Positions 16,483 through 24,670 of a stretch of 64,000 nucleotides of DNA are shown here, in pieces. The notes under the pieces were generated by a model, which saw only the letters and a list, made by a program, of their open reading frames with translations, was not told where the DNA came from and made no database searches. Origin of the DNA: JAUYQR01 sp963822435 (GTDB lineage Bacteria; Pseudomonadota; Alphaproteobacteria; Rhodobacterales; Rhodobacteraceae); the NCBI GenBank assembly GCA_963822435.1, contig CAWGHN010000006.1:62001-126000 (forward strand), given 5' to 3'. Numbering within the stretch: the stretch's first letter is position 1; every line of letters begins with the position of its first letter. The translations under genes were made by a program, and so were the position numbers.

Positions 16483-17354
16483 GACACGCGCAGACCTTCC
16501 ATGAAATGCCGCCTTAGAAGGAAGAACAGGATGACGGTCGGGATAGACGCAATCAATGCGCCCGTCATCACGATGTTCGGCCCCTGCTGGCTGTAACTGC
16601 CTTGAAACACCAAAAGCGCGTTCATGATCGAGCGGGTTTCCGGACGGTTGGCAAGGATTGTGGAGAAGAGGAGGTCGTTCCAGACCCAGGTGAACTGCAA
16701 AAGGAACACGGCCGCCATCGGGCCGATCACGTTCGGCAGGACGATGCGCAGGAATACGGTGATTTCGCGCGCGCCGTCCATCCGCGCGGCCTCGTCCATC
16801 TCGCGCGAGAGGCCGTTCATGTAGGTGCGCAGAACGAGGACGGGAAAGGGGATGCAGACGGCAGTGTAGAAGAGGCACATGCCGAGACGAGAGTTCAGAA
16901 GGCCAAGCGACTGGTAGCCGAAGAACAAGGGGATCAGGAACATCTGAAACGGAAACACCGTGCCCGCGAAGATCAGGAGAAACCACCCCTCGCGGCGCGG
17001 CAGGTCGAGGCGCGCGAGCGCGAATGCGGCCATCGCGGCGATGAACACGGCGGAGCCTGCGCCAACGACGCCGTAGAGGGCCGAGTTCAGCATGGCTTGA
17101 CCCATGCCACCCAGATCCCATGCGCGGGTGACGTTGTCCCAGAACGGCGCGATGCCTAGTGGCAGGTCGAGCGGGTTGCCGGAAGCGTATTCCTCGGTCG
17201 ATTTGAAGATCGTGAGGAACAGGAACCAGAACGGCAGCACCCAGACGAGGGCGAGGATCACGCCAAGCGCCACCTTCCAGACGCCCCGGCGTTTCCTGCG
17301 CGCCTCGGCCCGGATGATCGCGTCGAAATCGAGGGTGGAAAGGTCGACCGCCAT
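16479..17354 (-). CDS. Sugar ABC transporter permease (MalG type, CUT1)
   Basis: Inner-membrane permease of 291 residues with six hydrophobic segments. The EAA loop, which contacts the ATPase, reads MDEAARMDGAREITVFLRIVLP. The N-terminus (VALGVILALVWVLPFWFLFLTIF) and the FTWVWNDLL motif near the end are typical of MalG-like CUT1 permeases for mono- or oligosaccharides. It begins at ATG 17354, overlapping the stop of the partner permease (TGATG). Confidence 0.92.
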   Translation of the reverse strand: MAVDLSTLDFDAIIRAEARRKRRGVWKVALGVILALVWVLPFWFLFLTIFKSTEEYASGNPLDLPLGIAPFWDNVTRAWDLGGMGQAMLNSALYGVVGAGSAVFIAAMAAFALARLDLPRREGWFLLIFAGTVFPFQMFLIPLFFGYQSLGLLNSRLGMCLFYTAVCIPFPVLVLRTYMNGLSREMDEAARMDGAREITVFLRIVLPNVIGPMAAVFLLQFTWVWNDLLFSTILANRPETRSIMNALLVFQGSYSQQGPNIVMTGALIASIPTVILFFLLRRHFMEGLRVS

Positions 17355-18307
17355 CAGCGCAGCTTTCGTTCGACGCGGGCCTGCCAGACCGTTTGCGCCC
17401 ATGTGACGACAAGGACGACGAGGCCGATCACCACGGCGACGGCTGCGCCGAAGGACCATGACGATTTCTGGAACGCCTCGAAATACATGAACACGGCGAG
17501 CGAGAGGGTGCGCTGTTGCGGGTAGGAGGAGCCCATCACCCAGATGAGGTCAAAGACCGTGAAGCCCGCGAGGACCGACAGGATCGTCACCATCACCAGC
17601 GTGGGCGCAAGGAGAGGCAGGGTGATGTGGCGGAAGATCTGGAACGGACGCGCGCCGTCGATCCGGGCGGCTTCCAGAGGGTCTTTCGGGAGGGCGGAGA
17701 GGCCGAGAAGGAGGAGCACCATGACAAGGCCGCAGGTCTGCCAGACGAAGGTCGCGATCATCGCTCCGGTGACGGTTGTTTCGGAGTAGAGCCAGCCGAT
17801 CTGGACGGGATCGGTGGCGAAGACCGAGAGGGCGCGGTTCAGAAGGCCGTCGGGCGCGTAGACATAGAACCACATCACGCCAACGGCGGTGGGGGCAAGG
17901 ATGCGGGGCAGAAAGATGATCGTCTTGAACACCTCTTGCCCCGGCATCCGGCGGAAGAAAAGCGCAAGCGCGAGGCCGAAGAGGATGGGGAAGACGATGC
18001 TGGCGACGACCCAGATCATCGTGTTCTGCAAGGCTTGCGCAAAAAACGGGTTGCCGCCGAGGCGGGTATAGTTCGACAGGCCTGCAAACTGATCCCAGCC
18101 GGCGAAACGCTGCCATTTCGCGAAGGACAGCCAGACGTTGTAAAGGACCGGCAGCAGCAGGAACACGACGACGAAAAAGATGGCGGGCGCGACGAAGGGG
18201 AACGCCCGCCGGAAAGCGCGGCGACGCCGGGCAGCCTCGTCCGCGCGAATCTGGCCAAGGCCGATCCGCGCGAGAAGGTCTGTGTCTGTATCCGGCGCCT
18301 GGTTCAT
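17354..18307 (-). CDS. Sugar ABC transporter permease (MalF type, CUT1)
   Basis: 317-residue permease partner. After a basic N-terminus come six hydrophobic segments, beginning with PFVAPAIFFVVVFLLLPVLY and the YNVWLSFAKW motif usual for MalF/UgpA-like proteins. The EAA loop is PLEAARIDGARPFQIFRHITLP. Start ATG 18307 follows the binding-protein stop by one base, so translation is probably coupled. Confidence 0.92.
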   Translation of the reverse strand: MNQAPDTDTDLLARIGLGQIRADEAARRRRAFRRAFPFVAPAIFFVVVFLLLPVLYNVWLSFAKWQRFAGWDQFAGLSNYTRLGGNPFFAQALQNTMIWVVASIVFPILFGLALALFFRRMPGQEVFKTIIFLPRILAPTAVGVMWFYVYAPDGLLNRALSVFATDPVQIGWLYSETTVTGAMIATFVWQTCGLVMVLLLLGLSALPKDPLEAARIDGARPFQIFRHITLPLLAPTLVMVTILSVLAGFTVFDLIWVMGSSYPQQRTLSLAVFMYFEAFQKSSWSFGAAVAVVIGLVVLVVTWAQTVWQARVERKLR

Positions 18308-18308
18308 G

Positions 18309-19532
18309 TTACTGCGCGTTGGCCCAGTATTCGGCGTTCAGCGCCTGCACGTTGGCCATCACGCTGTCGGCGGTTTCCATCGTCGGGTCCAGAAGGAAGC
18401 GGTTGAACTCTGCCACGATCTCGCCTTGCAGGGCGGGCGGCACGGCTTCCCACCAGCGCAGGTAGGCGGCGTGGCCCCCGGCGGCGATGTCGGCGTTGAC
18501 CTCGGCCACGATGGCGTTCGGCGCATCCGCCGCATCGTTGCCGATGTAGTTGCCCGACGCCTTGCCCCAGGCGTTCGCGCCATCGTTCGACACCCAGCAG
18601 CGCAGCGCCTTCATCGTAGCCTCATCCGCAGCCCCAGCGGTTGAGATCACGATCGGGCCGCCTTCGACGATGACGGCGGGCTTCTCGACCCCGGCCGCGT
18701 TCGGCATGATGAACACGCCGAGGTCCTCCGCCGGGAAGCCGGCGGCGGTGACAAGGCCGACCGCCCATTCGCCGATCAGGTAGATGGCCCCGTTGCCGCG
18801 CACGAAGTCGTTCACCTCTTCGGTGCTGCGGGGATCGCTGAAGTAGCCCTTGGCGGCCATGTCGGCCCACATCTGGAACGCGGCGCGAACCGGCTCAGAG
18901 TCATAGGCGACCGAACCGTCGCTGAGGCCATTGTAAGCCTCGGGGTTGGTGCGCAGCATCAGTTCCTGGAACCAGATGAAGCCGCGCCAGCCTTCTTGCG
19001 TGGTGGCAAGGAAGGGAGTCTTGCCCGACGCCTTGATCGCCTCGGCATCGGCCATCAGTTCGTCCCAGGTCGTCGGTTCATCGAGACCCAGTTCCTTGAA
19101 CACGCGCTTGTCGTAAAGCGCGACCCAGCGCGCCATGACCATCGGCACGCCGTAGGGCACGCCATCGACCTTGAAGAGGTCTGCCGCACCCGGCTGGAAC
19201 CGCTTGTCGCCGGTCATTTCGGCCCAGACATCGGTCAGGGGCGCGATCTGGCCCGTGCCCACAAGTTCGTTGAACGTGGACCCGGTCCACCAGGTGAACA
19301 TGTTCGGCGGCGCGCCGCTGGCGATGCCGGCCTGAATGAAGGCCTTGTACTGTTCGGCGTTGGCATAGGGGCGTTCCACGATCTTGACGCCGGCGGATGC
19401 CGCGCAGGCATCGCCCACCGCCTGCAACTGCGTCGACCAGAAGCCTTTGTCGTGGAACAGTTCCACCTCGCTTTGCGCGAAGGCGGGGGCGGCGCTCAGC
19501 AGCAGTGCAGCGCCGATTTTCAGCAGTTTCAT
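18309..19532 (-). CDS. Sugar ABC transporter substrate-binding protein (CUT1)
   Basis: Periplasmic solute-binding protein of 407 residues, extracellular family 1. A signal peptide (KLLKIGAALLLSAAPAFA) with an AFA-Q cleavage site starts it. The mature protein shows the family body, including WWTGSTFNELVGTGQIAPLTD, YDKRVFKELGLDEPTTWDEL and YLIGEWAVG. ATG 19532 is preceded by GGGAGGGAATGAC, a strong ribosome site, as expected for the most abundant component. The bound sugar is unknown. Confidence 0.92.
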   Translation of the reverse strand: MKLLKIGAALLLSAAPAFAQSEVELFHDKGFWSTQLQAVGDACAASAGVKIVERPYANAEQYKAFIQAGIASGAPPNMFTWWTGSTFNELVGTGQIAPLTDVWAEMTGDKRFQPGAADLFKVDGVPYGVPMVMARWVALYDKRVFKELGLDEPTTWDELMADAEAIKASGKTPFLATTQEGWRGFIWFQELMLRTNPEAYNGLSDGSVAYDSEPVRAAFQMWADMAAKGYFSDPRSTEEVNDFVRGNGAIYLIGEWAVGLVTAAGFPAEDLGVFIMPNAAGVEKPAVIVEGGPIVISTAGAADEATMKALRCWVSNDGANAWGKASGNYIGNDAADAPNAIVAEVNADIAAGGHAAYLRWWEAVPPALQGEIVAEFNRFLLDPTMETADSVMANVQALNAEYWANAQ

Positions 19533-19557
19533 GTCATTCCCTCCCAAGAATGGCCTT

Positions 19558-20670
19558 TCAGGCGGCCTGTGATTTTGCCAGTGATTTTGCCAGTGATTTA
19601 CCAGTGTCGATGTCGAACAGGTGGCAGCGCTCGGTGTTGACGTGGAACGTCAGCCGGTCTCCGTCGGCCACCGGGCGGGGTTGCTGCATCCGGGCGACGA
19701 ATTGCATGGCGGCGGTTTCGGCGAAGAGCAGCGTCTCGTTGCCCAGCATTTCGCTCAAGGTGACGGTCGCTTGCAGGGCTGCCGTGCCAGCAGGGCGCAG
19801 GCCGTGGCCTTCGGGCACGATATCTTCGGGGCGCAGGCCAAGGGTGACGCGGCGGCCTGGGGTCAGGCCGGTGAAACGGGCGGGGTCAAGCGGGATGGTC
19901 AGGCCGCCGCCTGCGAAGGTGGTGGCGTCGCTGAGAGCGCCATCGACGAAGTTCATCTGCGGCGTGCCGATGAAGCTGGCGACAAAGCGGTCGGCGGGGC
20001 GTTCAAAGACCTCAAGCGGGCTGCCGGATTGGGCGATCACGCCGTCTTTCATCACCACGATCACATCGGCCAGCGTCATCGCCTCGACCTGATCGTGGGT
20101 GACGTAGATCGTCGTCACCTTCAGGCGGTGTTGCAGGCGCTTGATCTCGACCCGCATCTGGTTGCGCAGTTTCGCGTCGAGGTTGGACAGGGGTTCGTCG
20201 AACAAAAACACCTCGGGCTTGCGCACGATGGCGCGGCCCATCGCGACGCGCTGGCGCTGGCCGCCGGAAAGCTCGGACGGGCGGCGTTCGAGGTAGGGGC
20301 CAAGCTCCAGCGCGGTCACGGCACGGTCGATGCGGGCAGCGGCCTCGGCCTCCGGCACCTTGGCGAGTTTCAGCGAGAACGCGAGGTTTTCGCGCACCGT
20401 CATGTGCGGGTAAAGCGCGTAGGACTGGAACACCATCGCAACGCCGCGGTCCTGCGGATCAAGGTCGTTGACGACCCGGCCGCCAATGCGCAGTTCGCCG
20501 TGGCTGATGGATTCAAGGCCTGCGATCATCCGCAGGGTGGTGGATTTGCCGCACCCCGAGGGGCCGACCAGCACGACGAAGGCACCATCGGGAATGGTCA
20601 GGTCGATGCCGCGTACGGCGATGTCGCGCCCGTAGATCTTGACCAGATCCTTGAGGATGACGTCGGCCAC
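19558..20670 (-). CDS. Sugar ABC transporter ATPase (MsmK/UgpC type)
   Basis: 370-residue nucleotide-binding subunit. Walker A GPSGCGKSTT, Q-loop FQSYALYPHMTV, signature LSGGQRQR, Walker B EVFLFDEPLSNLDA and H-loop VTHDQVEAM are intact, followed by the C-terminal TOBE/MalK-type regulatory domain (TLGLRPEDIVPEG). The last residues repeat SLAKSLAKS because of a 12-bp tandem duplication at 19569-19604. It starts 2 bases after the stop of the dehydratase gene. Confidence 0.94.
   Translation of the reverse strand: MADVILKDLVKIYGRDIAVRGIDLTIPDGAFVVLVGPSGCGKSTTLRMIAGLESISHGELRIGGRVVNDLDPQDRGVAMVFQSYALYPHMTVRENLAFSLKLAKVPEAEAAARIDRAVTALELGPYLERRPSELSGGQRQRVAMGRAIVRKPEVFLFDEPLSNLDAKLRNQMRVEIKRLQHRLKVTTIYVTHDQVEAMTLADVIVVMKDGVIAQSGSPLEVFERPADRFVASFIGTPQMNFVDGALSDATTFAGGGLTIPLDPARFTGLTPGRRVTLGLRPEDIVPEGHGLRPAGTAALQATVTLSEMLGNETLLFAETAAMQFVARMQQPRPVADGDRLTFHVNTERCHLFDIDTGKSLAKSLAKSQAA
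19569..19604 (-). repeat. 12-bp tandem repeat, three units, inside ABC ATPase 3' end
   Basis: Plus-strand unit GTGATTTTGCCA occurs at 19569-19580 and 19581-19592, with an imperfect third unit at 19593-19604. It encodes the repeated SLAK tail of the ATPase. It adds residues in frame and probably varies between strains. Confidence 0.8.
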
Positions 20671-20672
20671 GC

Positions 20673-21896
20673 TCAGACCCGCTTCTTCGCAGGATTGGCC
20701 CAGTTCTGTTCCGGCCAGATCGCATACCAGTCGGGCCGCCCCGGATCGCGGTCGTACATATAGCCGCCGACGCGGGCGTAATGTTCGGCGTATTCGGCCA
20801 CCTTGTCGCGGTCGACCTCGACCCCCAGCCCCGGACCTTTCGGCAGGGCGATGGCGCCGTCGACATACGGCAGCTTGCCGCCTTTCAGGATGTCGCCGGT
20901 CAGGTGGTGGTAATGCGCGTCAGCCGCGAAGTTCAGGTTTGGCAGGCAGGCGCCAAGGTGCAGCATCGAGGCAAGCTGGATGCCAAGTTCGCCGGAGGAA
21001 TGGACAGCGGCGGAATGCTGGAAGGTTTCCAGCACTTGCCCCGCCTTCAGCGCCTGGCGAAGGCCACCCCAGAAGGTGGTGTCCAGCAGCACCACGTCGA
21101 CCATCCGGTGGCGGATCGACACGGCAAGCTGTTCAAAGTTCACCACCACCATGTTGGTAGCGGTCGGGATCGGCTGGCGGTCGCGGACGCGGGCCATGCC
21201 TTCAAGGCCCCAGGTCGGGTCTTCGAAGTAATCGTTGTTCAGGTGTTCGATCGCGCGACCGACGCGGATGGCTTCCTCCACCGACCAGGCGGCGTTCGGG
21301 TCGAGGCGCAGGCGGTCGCCGGGAAGGGCTGCGCCCAAGGCCTCCATGACGGCGATGTCATGGTCGGGGGCGAAGTGGCCACCTTTCAGCTTGTGGGTCT
21401 TGAAGCCGTGCTGCGCCTTCAGGTCGAGCGCGTGGGCGGCCATGTCATCGGGCGTGGTTTCGCCGCCTTTGCCGTTGTGTTCGTAGCGGTAGAAAAGGTA
21501 GGCGGCGAAAGGGATCTTCTCGCGGATGGCCCCGCCAAGAAGATCGCAGGCGCGCACGCCAAGCCGTTTGCCGGCAAGGTCGAGGCAGGCCATCTCGATC
21601 GCCGCATGCAGTTGCAGGCGGTTGTTGTAGAGGCTGCCGGTGGGGTTCATGATCTTCCAGCGCAACTGTTCAAGCTGCAGCGGATCGTGGCCCTTGAGGT
21701 AGGGCAGAAGGCCTTTGATCGCCGCCTCGGCGCTTTCGCCGCCACCGCCCAGTTCGCCCCAGCCGGACAGGCCGTCGTCGTCCACGACCTCGACCACAGT
21801 GCGGATGAAGCGGCCCCAATGTGCGCCGGCGGCGTGGCGCAGCGGTGCTTCCAGCGGGACGGCGACAGTTGTGGCGCGGATGTCGGCAATGGTCAT
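20673..21896 (-). CDS. Acid-sugar dehydratase, enolase superfamily (glucarate-dehydratase subgroup)
   Basis: 407-residue member of the mandelate racemase/enolase superfamily. It resembles GlucD-type dehydratases: NNRLQLHAAIEMACLDLAGKRLGV, catalytic KxK in THKLKGG, metal ligands in LDPNAAW, FEDPTW and ATNMVV, and a late Asp-His pair (LLDTTFWGG; AAVHSSGELG). It would remove water from a sugar acid to give a 2-keto-3-deoxy acid. The HSSGE box differs from the HSNNH of true glucarate dehydratases, so glucarate is not the assumed substrate. It lies between the SDR at 21901 and the ABC ATPase with gaps of 4 and 2 bases. Confidence 0.85.
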   Translation of the reverse strand: MTIADIRATTVAVPLEAPLRHAAGAHWGRFIRTVVEVVDDDGLSGWGELGGGGESAEAAIKGLLPYLKGHDPLQLEQLRWKIMNPTGSLYNNRLQLHAAIEMACLDLAGKRLGVRACDLLGGAIREKIPFAAYLFYRYEHNGKGGETTPDDMAAHALDLKAQHGFKTHKLKGGHFAPDHDIAVMEALGAALPGDRLRLDPNAAWSVEEAIRVGRAIEHLNNDYFEDPTWGLEGMARVRDRQPIPTATNMVVVNFEQLAVSIRHRMVDVVLLDTTFWGGLRQALKAGQVLETFQHSAAVHSSGELGIQLASMLHLGACLPNLNFAADAHYHHLTGDILKGGKLPYVDGAIALPKGPGLGVEVDRDKVAEYAEHYARVGGYMYDRDPGRPDWYAIWPEQNWANPAKKRV

Positions 21897-21900
21897 GCGG

Positions 21901-22659
21901 TCAGTCCTTCTTCGGGCTGCCGCCGAGGCGGGCCATCAGGCCGCCATCGACGCGCACTGTCTCGCCGGTGATGAAGCTGGCCTTGTCAGACAGAAGGAAA
22001 GCCACGACATGCGCCACTTCTTCAGGCCGCGCGGGGCGGCCAAGGGGATGCATGGCGTCGATCTCGGCCCAGACGGCGGCGGGATCGGGGGCGAGGTTGA
22101 CGGAATGGCGCAGCATCGGGGTGTTGACCGAACCGGGGGCGACGGCGTTCGAACGGACCCCGGCTTCGGCGAAATCCACGGCGATGGAGCGGGTCAGGCC
22201 GATCAGCCCGTGCTTTGCCGCCGTGTAGGCCGCCACCCCGACCTGCGTGGCAAAGCTTTGCACCGAAGCCATGAACACCAGCGACCCTTTTGCCGCCACG
22301 ATCTGCGGCAAAAGCGCTTGCGACATGAGGTAGGCCGAGGTGAGGTTGACCGCGATCACCTCGGCCCATGTGGCCCGGTCGGTGGACAGCGCTGAGCCAT
22401 AGCGCTGGATTCCCGCGTTGTGCGACAGCCCCGCACAGCCACCAAGCGCCAAGGCCGCCTCGGCGGCAGCGCTTGCCGTGGATGCATCAGCCACCGATCC
22501 AACGACACGCCGCAGCTTGCCCGTCAGGCCAGCAGCAACCTCCTCCAGCCCGACCTTGTCGACATCGACCAAGACCAGATCACGACCCTCTGCCGCCAAC
22601 ACCTCGGCGACGGCGCGACCGATTCCCTTGGCGGCCCCTGTGACAACAACTGCGTTCAC
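21901..22659 (-). CDS. SDR sugar dehydrogenase, first gene of the sugar operon
   Basis: Short-chain dehydrogenase, about 252 residues. Cofactor motif VTGAAKGIGRA, NAG motif in SHNAGIQRYG, catalytic Ser in MASVQS and Tyr-Lys in YTAAKHG. As first gene of an operon with sugar transporter, mutarotase and acid-sugar dehydratase, it is the best candidate for oxidising the sugar at C1 to its lactone. GTG 22659 is chosen because GGGAAAA precedes it and it starts at the first beta strand; ATGs at 22692 and 22707 are also in frame. Confidence 0.85.
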   Translation of the reverse strand: MNAVVVTGAAKGIGRAVAEVLAAEGRDLVLVDVDKVGLEEVAAGLTGKLRRVVGSVADASTASAAAEAALALGGCAGLSHNAGIQRYGSALSTDRATWAEVIAVNLTSAYLMSQALLPQIVAAKGSLVFMASVQSFATQVGVAAYTAAKHGLIGLTRSIAVDFAEAGVRSNAVAPGSVNTPMLRHSVNLAPDPAAVWAEIDAMHPLGRPARPEEVAHVVAFLLSDKASFITGETVRVDGGLMARLGGSPKKD

Positions 22660-22731
22660 GATTTTCCCATTTGCAGAATCGATGACGACTACCATACTAG
22701 CACGCAATCAAAGCGCAAGTGTGAGGTTGGG
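22660..22731. promoter_or_regulatory. Divergent promoter region, sugar operon / hydroxylase-lactonase
   Basis: 72 bases separate the leftward eleven-gene operon from the rightward hydroxylase gene, so both promoters and the GntR site should be here. An AT-richer core, with the short run ACTACCATACTAG at about 22688-22700, has some dyad character and is the best operator candidate. I cannot define -35/-10 boxes with confidence. Confidence 0.4.
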
Positions 22732-23727
22732 ATGGACGAACTATCGACCGGGCGGCGCGACAGGCGAAACCACTGGTGGCCGAAGCAGCACGCCGAGATC
22801 GCGCCGGTCTTTGTTCTGCCACCGCGTCCCATCGCATTCCTGAAATGGCTGCCCAGTTACTTTTACCCGTGGACGGCGCTTTTCTTCGCCACCGGCGCGC
22901 TGTTCTGGTGGCTGCTGACGCCGTCGCTGGACACGATGGCGACATCGGGTTGGGGCTGGGTCGCGTGGATCGTGCTGCGCAATGCGGTGGCGACGGCGCT
23001 GTTTTACGGCGCGCTGGAACTGCTGCTTTACATCAGGCGCCGGCAGCAGACGCGGTTCAAATACAACCCGGCTTTCCCTGAGGACCGTGCCAACCCGGCC
23101 TTCTGGTGGAAAAGCCAAACGCGCGACAACATGGCCCGCACGATGATTTTCGCCGTGCCGATCTGGTCGGCGTGGGAGGTGTTCATCCTGTGGGCCTTCG
23201 CCAGCGGTCTGGCGCCGATGTCCACTTGGGCTGAAAACCCCGGCTGGCTGGTTGTGCTGGGGCTGCTGGTGCCCTTTGTGCACCACGTCCATTTCTACCT
23301 TGTCCACCGCTTGCTGCATGTGCCCGCGATCTACCGCCGCGTCCACGCGTGGCATCACAAGGCGACCAACCCCTCGCCTTGGTCGTCACTGTCGATGCAC
23401 CCGATCGAGTTGGTGCTGTATTTTTCCGGCGCCGGGCTGCACCTTCTGGTCGGCTCGCACCCGCTGCTGGCACTGTTTCACCTGCACTACGCGGGGCTTG
23501 GCGCGTCGGTCGGCGATATCGGCTTTCACACCATCGAGACGGGCACCGACTCGGGCGTCGATACCCATGCCTTCACCCACTACCTGCAGCACAAGTATTT
23601 CGAGGTGAACTATGGCGAGGGGCTGGTGCCGATCGACAAGTGGATGGGCACCTGGCACGACGGCAGCGAAGCAGGCGACCGCCTGATGGAGGCACGCCGC
23701 GCCGCGCGGCGGGCGGGGCAGGCGTGA
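22732..23727 (+). CDS. Membrane di-iron hydroxylase (fatty acid hydroxylase / sterol desaturase superfamily), copy 1
   Basis: 331-residue integral membrane oxygenase. Hydrophobic segments surround three histidine clusters: H187-FYLV-HRLLH196, H205-AWHH209 and H283-YLQH287 followed by KYFEVNYG. These clusters bind two irons in the superfamily, which hydroxylates or desaturates alkyl chains and sterols. The third cluster here is HYLQH where the paralogue at 56548 has HYLHH, so one potential ligand is replaced by Gln286. ATG 22732 follows GAGGTTGGG. It overlaps the SMP-30 gene and diverges from the sugar operon. Substrate unknown; it could act on a modified sugar. Confidence 0.85.
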   Translation: MDELSTGRRDRRNHWWPKQHAEIAPVFVLPPRPIAFLKWLPSYFYPWTALFFATGALFWWLLTPSLDTMATSGWGWVAWIVLRNAVATALFYGALELLLYIRRRQQTRFKYNPAFPEDRANPAFWWKSQTRDNMARTMIFAVPIWSAWEVFILWAFASGLAPMSTWAENPGWLVVLGLLVPFVHHVHFYLVHRLLHVPAIYRRVHAWHHKATNPSPWSSLSMHPIELVLYFSGAGLHLLVGSHPLLALFHLHYAGLGASVGDIGFHTIETGTDSGVDTHAFTHYLQHKYFEVNYGEGLVPIDKWMGTWHDGSEAGDRLMEARRAARRAGQA

Positions 23728-24614
23728 CGGCGCGGTTGATCCTTGATGCGCAGGATATGGTGGGCGAAAGCCTGCTGTGGGATGATCGGCGGGGTCGGCT
23801 GGTCTGGATCGACATCATCGGCAAACGCGTCCATGCGTTGGACCCGGTGACGGGTGACCATCGCCTGTGGCCGCTGCCGTTCCGCCCCACGTCGATTTCG
23901 CTGCGCGAGGATGGCGACGCGATGCTGTGTTCCGAACGCCATATCTGCCACTGGGATTGGCAGGGCGACCCGGTGCCGCTGATCGAGGTGGAGCCGGACC
24001 TGCCGATGAACCGGTTGAACGAAGGCGCGGTCGGGCCGGACGGGGCGCTGTGGGTTGGCACGATGCACCAGAACATCGGCGAGGACGACAGCCCCAGGGA
24101 CATTCCCGAGGCGACCGGGCGGATCTACCGCTACAGCGCCGATGGCCAGTTGCGCCAGATGACGGACGACCTTTACGGCATTGCCAACACCCTCGTCTGG
24201 CCGGAGCCGGACCGGCTGGTGGTGGGCGACACCGTGCAGAACACGCTGTACCAATACCGCATCCGCCCGGATCGTCTTGGCCCGCGCAGGGTCTTTGCGG
24301 CAGGGCTTGAACGGGGCCTCCCGGATGGATCGACCACCGATGCCGCGGGCAGGGTCTGGAACGCCCGCGTCGTTGGTGGATATGCGCTGGCCTGTCTGGA
24401 AAGCGATGGCAGGCTTGTCGCCTATCACGATCTGCCCTGTTCATGGCCCACTAGCTGCGCCTTTGGCGGAGCAGGGTTGGACCGTTTGTTCGTCACCTCG
24501 GCACGCTTCACCATGAGTGCCGAGCATTTGCAGACTGCGCCGCAGGAAGGCGGGTTGTTTGACCTGCCGACAACCGCGTGCGGAAAGCCGCCCAACCGGT
24601 TTGGCCGGACATGA
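23724..24614 (+). CDS. SMP-30 / gluconolactonase-family lactonase
   Basis: Six-bladed beta-propeller hydrolase of 296 residues that opens sugar lactones. Metal ligands of the family can be seen: Glu in VGESLLWDD, Asn in NRLNEGAVGPDGALW, Asn in YGIANTLVW and Asp in LPDGSTTDAAGRVWNA. GTG 23724 overlaps the hydroxylase stop (GTGA), so the two are translationally coupled. It could supply the lactonase step for the divergent sugar operon, which lacks one. The longer upstream frame is antisense or overlap shadow. Confidence 0.88.
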   Translation: MTARLILDAQDMVGESLLWDDRRGRLVWIDIIGKRVHALDPVTGDHRLWPLPFRPTSISLREDGDAMLCSERHICHWDWQGDPVPLIEVEPDLPMNRLNEGAVGPDGALWVGTMHQNIGEDDSPRDIPEATGRIYRYSADGQLRQMTDDLYGIANTLVWPEPDRLVVGDTVQNTLYQYRIRPDRLGPRRVFAAGLERGLPDGSTTDAAGRVWNARVVGGYALACLESDGRLVAYHDLPCSWPTSCAFGGAGLDRLFVTSARFTMSAEHLQTAPQEGGLFDLPTTACGKPPNRFGRT

Positions 24615-24640
24615 GTCACCTTGCGAACGGTCGAAAATCC

Positions 24641-24670
24641 TCCATATAACATCCAAGTGGATGGTATGGA
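24641..24670. promoter_or_regulatory. Inverted repeat, probable RHH operator with promoter
   Basis: Nested inverted repeat: outer arms TCCATA (24641-24646) and TATGGA (24665-24670), inner arms CATCC (24650-24654) and GGATG (24659-24663). A possible promoter, TTGCGA (24621-24626) and TATAAC (24645-24650) with an 18-base spacer, overlaps it. The repeat runs into the start codon of the ribbon-helix-helix gene, which fits autorepression. Confidence 0.5.
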
